Of a stretch of DNA of 64,000 nt, positions 14,101-26,100 are shown in pieces (the stretch's first letter is position 1; every line of letters starts with the position of its first letter). The notes below the pieces were generated by a model. It saw nothing but the letters and a program-made list of their open reading frames with translations, made no database searches and was not told where the DNA came from. The translations under genes and the position numbers were made by a program. Source of the DNA: Alligator mississippiensis (lineage: Eukaryota > Chordata > Crocodylia > Alligatoridae); contig NC_081829.1 in the NCBI RefSeq assembly GCF_030867095.1, positions 67,291,181 through 67,355,180 on the forward strand. Direction: 5' to 3'.

Positions 14101-17100
14101 AGCAAAAAATAATTTGATTTTCTTTGCCAAGCTTGGAATAGTTGAAAAGGCAATGAAGGCTGTGAAAAATATGACAACAGCTAGTGAGAGGTTTGGTGGC
14201 ACAAGCTTAAGTTAGAATTTCAGGTAGGTATATTTTACAAAAATCTAACATTTTTTATGCTTTATGATTCTATGACCTGAATTTTAAAATGTTGTATAAA
14301 GGTAAAAATCTTGCTTGCAGAACTGATATACACATATACAAAACATACATACATAGTTACACACACACTTTTTTACATATTGATTTCACAAGTCTAGTAT
14401 AAGTACATTAAGAAACAGTTCTTTGTGATATCCATCCACGTATCTTCAACCACTTAAAGTGAGTACACATGTACAACAAAATATAGAGAACAAGATTTTT
14501 TTATTCTACATATTTCTGAGGATTCCAGGATTCTTCATTAATATTTTCAAAACAAATGCTCCAAAGCAATAGGTACTGGATGAGGTACTGGATGAACAGT
14601 ATATTCTGTGAACTTAGTGTACTATATATTTCTGATTATAAAAGTCTTTTTTTCTCCAAAAAGAATTATAAAAATTTAGAGTCAACCCATCTGTAAGTCT
14701 TACTTTTGTACCTGCAGTATTTTTACATGCAATAAAAATGCTGAGTTCAATTTTTTCAATGCTTTTTTCTTTCAGTATTTTTGGTACATTCCAGCTTTGT
14801 GTTTTTTCCTTGGTTATTTAATTCTCCTGTAAGGTTTTTATAAGGGCAACAGTTATTCAAGACCTAACCTGTAGTTATCAATTGTGTTCGGGGGGGAAAA
14901 AAATCTGTTTTTCCCCAAAATAAGCCTGAAAAATGTTGGGGTACTTATTTGTACAGTCTGCTTATGGGAACAATACTGTATTACTGTTAGGAGATTCTTC
15001 TTAACAGTACATCAAAAGAAGTGGCTGGCAACTTGAACAGAACCATGAAATGACTGAATTCAGGATCCTGTGGAAAGAAAGGAAGAAGTAAAGACCCTGG
15101 ACTTCAGAGAAGTCTTCAACTCAGTCAGGGAACCAATGGGCAGGATCTCCTGGGAGGCCAGTCTGAGGCGGGGAAAGGAGTCCAGGAGAACTTATTGTAC
15201 TTTAAAGAAACCTTACTGAGGGCACAGGAAAGAATCATCCTGGTGTGCAGGAAGACTAGCAAGTATGGCAGAAGACCAGCTTGGCTTAGCAGGGAACTCT
15301 TCAGTGAGCTTAAACACAAAAAAGAAGCTTACAAGAAGTGGAAACTTGGACAAATAACTAGGGAGGAGTATGAAAGTATTGTTCAGGTATGCAGGGATGA
15401 AATCAGGAAGGCCAAAGTGCAATTGGAGCTGCAGCTAGGAAGGGACATGAAGGATAGTAAGAAGGGACATGGATAAGCTTGAGAGAGTTCAAAGGAGAGC
15501 CACACACATGATCAAAGGCCAAGAGAGCAAGCCTTATGAAGAGAAGCTGAGGGCCTTGGGACTCTTCAGCCTGGAGAAGAGAAGGCTCAGGGGGTCTTGG
15601 TGGCAGCCTAAGTATATAAGGGGTGTGCACCAGGATCTGAGAGAACAGTTGTTCACCAGGATTCATTCCCCAAGAGATAACAAGGTCTAACAGCCACAAA
15701 CTTCTGGAAGGCTGATTTAGACTGGATATAAGGAAAAACTTCTTTACAGTCTGAGTGTCCAGGATCTGGAACAGACTCCCCACAGAGGTAGTACAAGCAC
15801 CTACTCTGGACTCATTCAAAAAATGTTTGGATGCTAACCTTGCTGGGATCATTTGACCCCAGCAGACTTCCTGCCTATGGCAGAGGGGCTGGACTTGATG
15901 AACTCACAAGGTCCCTTCCAGCCCCTAATGTCTATAAAATCTAAGGGTATCTTCAGTTATGTCAGCAGCAAAAGAAAGATCAGGGAAAATGTGGGTCCCT
16001 TACTTAAATGGGGGAGGCAACCTAGTGACAGATGACGTGGAAAAGGCTGAAGTACTCAGTGCTTTTTACACTTCAGTCTTCACAGGCAAGGTCAGCTCTC
16101 AGACTATTGCACCAGGAAGCACAGTTTGGGGAGAAGCTGAGCAGCCAACAGTGGCAAAAGAACAGTTTAGGGACTTTTTAGAAAAACTGGACATGTATAA
16201 GTCCATGGGGCTGGACGTTATGCACCCCGAGAGTGTTGAGGGAGTTAGCTGATGTGATTGCAGAGCCACTGACCATTATCTCTGAAAACTTGTGGCAATT
16301 GGGAGAGGTCCCAGACAACTGAAAAAGGGCAAATAGAGTGTCCATCTTTAAGCAAGGTAAGAAGGAGGATCTGGGGAACTACAGACCAGTGAACCTTACC
16401 TCAGTCCCTGGAAAATCATGGAGCAGGTCCTCAAGTAATTCGTTTCTAAGCACTTGGAGGAGAAGGTGATTAGGAACAGTCAGCATGGATTCACCAAGGG
16501 CAAGTCATGCCTGACCAACCTGATTGCCTTCTATGATAAGATGACTGGCTCTGTGGATGCAGGGAGACCAGGGTGCATAATATACCTTGATTTTAGCAAG
16601 GCTTTTGATACAGTCTCCCACAACATTCTCACATGCAAGCTAAGGTAGTACTGGTTGGATGAATGGACAGTAAGATGGATAAAAAACTGGCTGGATCATC
16701 AGGCTCAGAGGGTAGTAAACAGTGGCTAATACAAATGTCTAGGTGCCAGCAAGCCTCAAGTCCCCCAGGGGTCAGTCCTGGAGCCAGTTTTGTTTAATAT
16801 CTTCATCAACAACCTTGAAGATGGGATGGAGTGCACCCTCAGAAAGTCTGCAGATAGCACCAAGCTGGGAAGGTAGTACATAAACTGGAGGGTATGGCTA
16901 AGATTGAGAGAGACCTAGACTAATTGGAGGATTGAACCAAAAGAAATCTCATGAGGTTCAAAATAAGGACCAGTGCAAAATCCTGCATTTAAGATGGAAC
17001 AATCCCATGTAACAGTACAGGCTGGGGGCTGACTGGCTAAGCAGCAGCTCTGCAAAAAATGACCAGTGGCTTACAATGAACAATAAGCTGAACATGAGCC

Positions 17101-20100
17101 AAAAGGCTATCCCTACTGTGAAAAAGGCTAACAGACTTTTTCACTATTGGGCTGCATTAGTAAGAGCATTGCCAACAGATCGAAGGAAGTGATTCTTCCC
17201 CTCTATTCAGCACTGGTGACCACATCTGGAGTACTGTGTCCAGTTTTGGGCATCCACTACAGAAAGGTTAGATGTGTTCTGATGTGTAGACACATCAGAA
17301 AGAGTCCAGCAGAGAGCAATGAAAATGGTTAATGGCCTGGGGCACATTATGAGGAGAGGATGAGGAAACTGGGTTTATTTAGTTTAGAGAAAAGAAGACT
17401 GAGAGGGGATTTAATAGCAGCCTTCAACCAGCTGAAGGGTGGTTCCAAAGAGGATGGAGCTAGACTGTTCTCGGTGGTGGCAGAGCAAGAAGCAACAGTC
17501 TCAAGTTGCAGTAAGTGAAATTTAGGTTAGATATTACGAAAATCTCTCTCATTAGGATTGTAAAGCACTGAAACAAATTATCCAGAGAGGTTGTGGAATC
17601 TCCATTCTTGGAAGTTTTTAAGACCTGGTTAGATAAACTGTTGGCTGGGTTAATATAGCTGGGAATGATCCTGCTTTGAGCATTGGACTAGATGACCTCC
17701 TGAGGTCCCTTTCCACCTTAATTTGCTATAACTCTATGATTTTAAATAAATACTCTAGCCTTTCATAACTCATAAAAATTATGAAAACAGCAATCAAGCA
17801 TAAGTAGTTATATTAATAAGACAATGTTTAATCATCATTTATCCATGTGTGGAAATCTATATAATTTAGAACAAATATATTTGAATTAAAACATCTTTTC
17901 ACATACCAATAGTTGTGCCCTGTGAATGGCCAACATAATATATTTTCTTCTGCTCAGTTTTCTTCTCAATAAAATTTATAGATGCTGGAAGATCATATTT
18001 TGCCATTTCATCATAACTGCAAAGACAAGACAACAGATTGGATATATAAATATAAAGTTAAGAGTGTAATGCACATTAGTCACCTAAGAATAAGCCAAAA
18101 CTTGCATTTCATGAATCAGAAAGACAAACTCTGAACCTTAAATAGTTAGAAACATTTACTTAGAATTTGAGTTGGCCCTGCTGAAATTAATTAGTTTTCT
18201 TATCAATTCAATTAAGGCAGGATCAGGCCATTATCCAAACTTAAATTTCCCCATGTTACTAAATACTTGGCAATGCAAAGAGCCAGAAAAAGAACTTCCT
18301 ACAGACAGATCTTGTTTCATCTATTTCTGGCCTGAGGCAGTGGTACCAACGGGGAAAGTTGGAGGCCTTAATAACAGCCTATACATTTAATTATTACAAG
18401 AAAACACTGATCATTAAGTTTTTCTATACAGACCAGGCTACCTGAAAACCCAGAATTCATCTTCATTCACTGTATAGTGTTTGTGCTTTCTGGACCAGGT
18501 GTTTCCTCTGCTGTTTCCCAACCAAACATCAAAGCCAGCATCTGCTAGCATAAAGCCCAGACTGTTGTAGTCCAAGTTGGTGATCCAATTACTGCCATCT
18601 GCAAGCAAACCATGTTGCAAAAATACAACTGGCTTTGGACCTGAAAAATAAAACACAGTTATTACAATTTAAAACCAAAGGGTCAGGTCCATCTGGCACT
18701 GTACTCCTGACACAAAGTCAAGGGAGTATTCAACATTTCTTTCAGATGCAGCTCAAGCCTCAATCAGCAATTTTCAGTGGTACTTGCTGTGTCTTAAAAT
18801 CATGTACTAAAATCTTCCACAACTTGTAGAGGTTTAAAGCACTGTATGATTACTGCTTAATCATGGTTTAAAGCACTGTATGTTTGTTGCTTGCTTAAAG
18901 CAAAAGACACCTAATAATTCACAAATGACATGGCAGGTTTGAAACAAGCAAAAATCCAAGAGGAGGTATGGCGAAGCCATAGAAGGCCACTGGTTCCAAT
19001 TGCTTTTTGTTTATAATTGCTTGGAAATAAGCAGCTCAGCTCTGGAGACACGTTCCTCGTTATTATCTCTGCTCCCTTCCCCACAAGACTCTCAAAGGCA
19101 TTCCCACAGGTGCACTGCAGAGATTAGTTTGCAGGTTGGGATGTCAGAACACATCGTTATCTTTAGTCAGCTCCCTTCCATGATCAAATCCCCAGCACAA
19201 GCCATGGGCAGAAAGCTGCCAGAAGAACTTTTATGAGGCCAGAACCTTGGTCCCCTCAATCCAAGCATCAGTTCAGGTTAGGAGGGTCCAGTTCAGGACA
19301 TTCATAAGTCTGGGAAAGGGCAGATTAATGCACGGGCCCAGGGGTCCCTGCCAATCAGGGCACCAAGGGCAGCATGGCCTAGGCAGGAATCCTGGCCACC
19401 AGCATCCGGGGCAGACAGCACATGGCTCCTCCTCTCCCACGGGGCCAGGGCCAGAGGATAGGAGGTGAGCGCAGGGCAGCTCACAGCGACTGTGGTGGCA
19501 GCTTCCTGGGGCTGTCTGTTGCCAGGAGGCCCCATGGGCTGCTCCGCTCCCAATCCTTCTCTCTGCCATCTGCAGGCAGCTGCGAGCACCAGTGCCATTG
19601 GGACAGGATGGGATGGGACAGCCCTACCCTGCTGGGATTGGCAGAGGGGCAAGCAGGCAGCTGGGAGCAGCACAGAGCCCATGCCCCCCAGCCCGGCCCC
19701 AGTCCCGGCCTGTCCCACAGCACTCGGGGGCCACAGCCCCAGATGCGCAACACCCACCAGGCGGAGGAGCTGGACCGGGGCAGGGCTCTCACACCCTCTG
19801 GCGGACGCTCACACCCTCTGGCTCGCCCTGGATATGCCAAGGAGACTGGGAGAGCCCAACTGCAGCCCCCTAGTGGCTGCAGAGGGAACCAGCCCTCACC
19901 TGGTGAGGGGCTTCAATTTTCTGTTTGCCTAGGGCCCCAATAAATTTTAAATCTGCTTTTAGGTCTAGGAAGCCCTTTTCTTCCATTCCCCCAGCCAAAG
20001 CAAAATAATACAGTAAAACAGAGTTTCCTGTTCTCTAAATGAGAACAAATTCAGTCTTTAATCTTTCACAAAATGCGTTGGCAGGAACATGAACTTCAGA

Positions 20101-23100
20101 ACTGCCAAAGATGCCCAAATTTTGGGACACCTTAGGCAACAGACACCAACTTCTTTTCTGGAATATCAAAAAAGGGATTTTTCCCCCCCTACCAACACAA
20201 AACTGATACAAGATAATTTTATGATAAAGCCATAGATTAGCCACAATTAGTTTATTTCAATCGCATGTTAATGCATTGCAATATTAAGCATAATAATACC
20301 CAAGCAATATTTTCTCCATTGGTGATTTAGAGCTCTTAGGAGAAGCAGTCAAATCACAAGCTGCTTATTTTCTTTGTCTTTAAACTGAAATGCCAGGATC
20401 CCAGGGCACATGCACAGCCACATGTTGTGGATACCAACAATCTGGATTATTAACATTCAGGAATTTTTGGCAGCTTTTAGCCCATTATTTTAACCATATC
20501 ATGTTGCTTTACAAACATTTATTTATTGTTAGTGCCTGGCTGTGGTTTCATATTGTTTTGCAAAAATAATTATTTGACTAAATACAAAACAGCAAACTCC
20601 TCTGTTTTTGTTGCACACCTTCAAGCTATACAGCTCATTCACTGTGTCCCAAGGGAATAGGGGAAAATGTTTTATTCCTTTAGTAAGGAGACAGAATTAC
20701 ATTTCTAGTCACAGTTTTCTTTCTTTTCCTCTTTGCACTTAAGTAATTACCCAGTACAGGAAGGGTGAGGTTAGCTCTGAAAACCTCAGCTTTGAACCAT
20801 ACTCTGCATCCTCCTTTGCCTTTATCACGTGGAAGGGGAGGTGGAGAAAGGAGGCAAATGTTTTTGCATGATTCATAGATATTAGGGTCGGAAGGGGCCT
20901 CAGCAGATCATTGAGTCCAACCCCCTGCCCCAGGCAGGAAAGACTGCTGGGGTCAGATGACCCCAGCCAGGTGCTTGTCCAGTCTCCTCTTGAAGACCCC
21001 CAAGGTAGGGGAGAGCACCACCCTCCCCAGGAACCCATTCCAGATTCTGGCAATGCTTACCGTAGAGAAGTTCTTCCTGATGTCTAACCTAAATCTGCTC
21101 TCTGTCAGTCTGAGGCCATTACTCCAAGGGATTACTCCAAGGGGTGCCCTGGTAAACATAGCATCTCCTGTCCCTTGCTGTCCCCCCGGGATGAATTTGT
21201 AGGCAGCCACAGGATCACCTCTCAGCCTTCTCTTGCGGAGGCTAAAGAGATTCAGGTCCCTCAATCCCTCCTCGTAGGGCCTTACCGACAGGCCCCTAAC
21301 CATACGAGTGGCCCTCCTCCAGACCCTCTCAAGGTTATACACATTCCTTTTGAAGTACGCTGCCCAAAACTGGATGCAGTACTCCAGCTGCAGCCTCACC
21401 AGTGCTGCATAGAGGGGAAGTATTACCTCCCTGCATGGGTGACTGGTGCCACCTTAGTCAGCGACCAGGATGGGGGGCATCCTCACACAGTCAATCTCAA
21501 TGAAGGGGAGGGCGGGGCAGAGGGGGGAAGGGGGGAGGGGTCCCCCTGCAGGCGATCACGCCAACCAGGAAGTGGCTATGGTGCTCCCAGAAGTGACCGT
21601 AGTGCTTCATCCGGCGCTCTCACTCCCTGGCCGGTGCTCACATGGGGGGAGACCAGTGCTCCTGCCTGCCCCCATGTCCATCACCCAAGTGGGGAGCATG
21701 GCTTGTCTGGGGGCGCACCAGCACTCTCAGGGGGTGCGCATGTACCCTCATGCACCCCCTACACATCGCCACTGCCTCCCTGGACCTGTTTGTGATGCAC
21801 CTGCTAATGCATGATAAAGTGCGGTTAGCTTTACTGATCACTTCATCACACTGATGACCAATGATCATCTTGGAGTCAACTATGACCCCGAGATCCCTTT
21901 CTGCTACAGTACTACTGAGAGGGTCATCTCCTAGCTTGTAAGTGTGTTGGTGATTCCTTCTCCCTAGGAGCACCACTTTTCATTTGTCCTTGTTGAATTG
22001 CATCCTATTCTGTTCTGCCCATTTCTCCAACCTGTCCAAATCTGCCTGGATACATTCCCTGCCCACTAGTGTGTTTACTTTGCCCCATAATTTGGTGTTA
22101 TCCGTGGAAGAGATATATCTTCCAACAAAAATAAGATGGCAGGAACACTAAAATATCAAAAAACTTTCGAAAGCCTCTCTCTCATGTCAGAGTGAAAAGA
22201 CAACCATTAAAACTGTGGGAGCTGTTTATTCAAAACTCTATCATTTCATTTTTGGCTATGGCAACCTAGTGCAGCAAGACTGTTATTTTACAAGTTTCTT
22301 GGCACGTCAAATAGGTTTGAAAACTCCGCACATATGTTACTGACATGGAAACAATACAAAACAGACATTATACCCCAATCCATGAAAGATATATACATCA
22401 GTTTTAGATAAAAACACGGAGAGAAATCCTGAGTCCATCAAAGCCAATAGAATCAGTGACAGCTCCCAATGAGCAGGATGTCAATATTATGGCTACCTTT
22501 ATTTTCAATATAAAGGACTGTTATTTCAGAATAATCTTCTCTTCATATAGATTTTGTTCTCATTCCCCAGTAATGTTTTGCATATAAAACAAAGTGTAAG
22601 TGTCTAAGTTAAAGCTCAGGAAGTAGAATTGAAATCGATCTCATTTTTGGGAAATGAGCAAACCAAGATATTTTAAAAGGGAAATGGTGCAAACAAATGA
22701 ATAAAGAAAACTCTTAATTAGTGAACAGAACCATTTACTAGCAGGTTTCATAGACCTGTCCCTCTTGGAAAAGAGAACCAGATTTTAGAACCACAAGTCA
22801 TTATAGCAGGTAGAAACAAAGGGTGGGGAAGGACACTTTAAGTGTCTCCTTTCACCTATGGTCTTTTGGATTTTTAGTTCTTGTTAACATGTGGAAAGCC
22901 AATGCTCACCAAAGTTTCCTACAACTTTTGCAGAGGCAGAACTATATATTTTTGTGGATCATTATTTTTTTTTAAAGTGCCCACTTCCTAACTGCAATTA
23001 ATCCTATTCGTATTAAGCAGATTGCAATGGCAAATGTTATGAAACATATGTACATATCCAGTAAGCACACACTGGTATCTGTCAGGGAAAGATACCATGT

Positions 23101-26100
23101 CTATCAGGCTTTAAAAATCAACATGAACTTTGAAGTCCTCATTCTTTCAATAGGAAACAATATTCCCCTAGAGTTGTTTGGTAATCCTTGTTTTTAAAAT
23201 CAAGTAGTTTTACATTTTACAAGCCATGAACTTGGGGTGGACACAGAGGGTCAAGGGAAAAATCAATCACTTCCACAAGAAACTATGTGCTTATATCAGC
23301 AATGTAAACATTTGCTTACACTGAAATATTCAGTACAGGGACCCTGCACAAACAGAGTTCTATCTCATTCTGTGGACTTCTCAGAATTTTTAAAGTACAA
23401 GTAATAAGATTAATTTGCTTCACACATTGAACTTTGTAGACTTATCCTTTTTGAGACTGAAAATATTCTTAAGATATTGAATCAGCTATCAAGGTCAGAA
23501 AGGAATTTACTCAAACATTGTTAGGGGGGGCTTCTGTGATGAAATAAGCTCCAACATATGATATAAAATAATTTTCAATGTTTTAAGATACAATCATTCT
23601 TTTCCCACAAAATGATGCAAGTGAACGCATCGCATCTTCAGATTTTTAAGTATAACAGATCCCAATTCAGTCTTCTGATATACATGCAGTTTCCAAGGAA
23701 ACAGCCAGAAGATGCGCATGTGCAACAGTAGATGGACTTGTCCAACTGATACTTAGTATCCCCTAATGCTGGCTGAACCCAATACTCTGCTTCAGATAAG
23801 CAGCCCTATTAGTTTCCACAATGTAGCAATGTAATAGGTCAAAGCATTGCACTTTTCTTCCTCCATACATTTCAGACTTCTTTTCAAAATATTCCATAAA
23901 TTAGTCCTTGCCAAGGCTTTTGCCCACACTTCTTCCTAAATGCCCTCCAGCTCCTTGCATTTTTCCACAAGCCTATCGCCCTGAATACTCCCTTACTCCC
24001 ACATAATTTTATACCTTCTTTCATTCTACCCCATACATCTTGAAACAGCTTCCCCCTTAGTATGTGCCAATCTCCCTCCATTTCCTTCAAGCCCCTTCTT
24101 TAAAGAAAAAGAAAAAAAAAGAAAGAAATGTCCTTTGTGCGAGTACTCCAACATCTAATGGACATCTTGCTTTGTATTATATATTACATCCATTTGTGTT
24201 GCTAAATTCATTCAGAATTGTGACTATGGTGCTACAGTAATTTACTGAGTACAGCTGAGTACAGTATTTACTTAAATCTAAGATGAGGATTTTTCTCCCA
24301 TTCAACACTGGAAAAAAGCCCCCTTCCCTTGGATTCAAATACAAGCAGGGGGCAAGCAGCAACCCAGGCAGGCAGCAACCCCAGGGGACAGAGCTGACAC
24401 GACCACAACTGTTGTTGTGAGGCTGAGTTGGGGCTGGAGCCAGCATATGCTCCGTGCTCCATGTTCAGGGCTGGAGCTGGAGTGGATCTGTGATGGTAAG
24501 GTAAGCAGTGGCGGCAGGACTTGAGGGAGGCAGCAGAGGCAGGCAGCATAGGGGTCAAGCAGGGACAGGCAGGCAGCGGAGGGTGGCAGGTGCCAGGGGG
24601 TGCAAACATGCAGGCAGGAGGAGGTCAAAGCAGCAGAGGCAAGTCCATGGGAGGGCGTAGGCACCTAGACAGGGTGAGTGGCAGGGGGAGGGGTTCAGAC
24701 AGCAGAAGTAGAGGCACCACAGTAGCGGGGCCAGGCACTTGACTCCCCTGCCATCTGCCCCACCATGAGCCCCTTTGCTACTGTAGTGGCAAAGGGAACA
24801 ATTCTATTCATGGAAAATTATAATGAATGTATATATATTCTATGTCTAGAATCTAATTATTGGGAGCTTGCCTTAAATTCAAAGTTGTCTTTGGGTGGGG
24901 TATCATTTTATTTTGGCTTATCAAAATTTATTACAAGAGTCGAGTAGAATAGATTGCCAAAGCTTTAAAAAACCCATCCAACTACTATTCTAAATTCCCA
25001 TCTCCATGCAGAATGTGAAGCAATTTTGTTGAGGGTAGGGAGGGGAATTAGCACACCCCTCCAGCTTTAATTATTTTTCATCCAAAGAGGAATTAAAAAA
25101 AAAAAACCTGCCACTACTTCTGAGCATTGGTCAATATCCTGGAAAATAAAAATTTGACTTTAAAAGAATGAAATGTTAAAAAAATCTCCCGTTAGAAAGT
25201 ATAGTGAGTTTTAAAAAAACCTTAATTTTTTTCTTTTACCAAAAAACAAGGGAAAAAGCAGAGAAAGAGAGAAACAGTTATCTCAATAAATAAAATATTC
25301 CAAAGTAAATGAGGAATTTCTGCAATATGGGAACATCAACATTTTCTACCTATCTCTACGCTGTAATTTTCATCTGTAAGTAACTGCCAATACTTACCCA
25401 CATTTTACTTTCAGCCACCTTATATGACTCAAAACTGAATAATCAGCAGTCTTTTTCAAGATTTTCCTCCCCATGCCCCCAAACAGAAATCTGTCTTACC
25501 CTCTTTCCTTCCATATTTTCCTCTTCCATGGGGAATTCTGTTAATGCTTAAGATATATCCATCGTCAGTCATTACTTCATACTCCTCACTGGGGTACCCT
25601 CTAAAGGTAATAATTTCACTCTGTGGACAGGGAAAAAAATTGATTCAAATTCTTAACAGTTTTTAACTCATTACTGTTTTTTGAATAATCTGCAGGTGAT
25701 ATGGCAGTGCAGCATCTACATTATTTTTAATAGGAGCATGGCAGTAGGAAGTCAAGCATAGAAAAATCTAGATCAATGATTCTCAATCTTTTCAGATGCA
25801 AGCTTCTCCTTGTTAGACTCAAGGCACCGTTCAGACAATGCCAGCTTAGTTTTCACTCATTTTTTGACTACAGAAAAATAATAGAGCAACTTTCTGTTGC
25901 AAAGTATTTTAGAAAGACCCCAGCAGATCAGAATGTTTTTAACACTGTGGATTCCTGTTTGAAATCTCTAGGTTTGTCTTGTGAATCATGTTTGCACATT
26001 TGACAGAGGCACCCTAGTTGAGAATCACTGGAGAAGTTGTGTTCACTGTTGTATGCATTTCAAAAGGCACAAACTACAAGAAAGCACCTAACTTCCACTG

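Noticed and set aside
13909-14202. 97-codon minus-strand frame taken as one exon
   Set aside because: Only its middle part, 14023-14159, is LIPA exon 6; the rest reads through both splice sites into introns.
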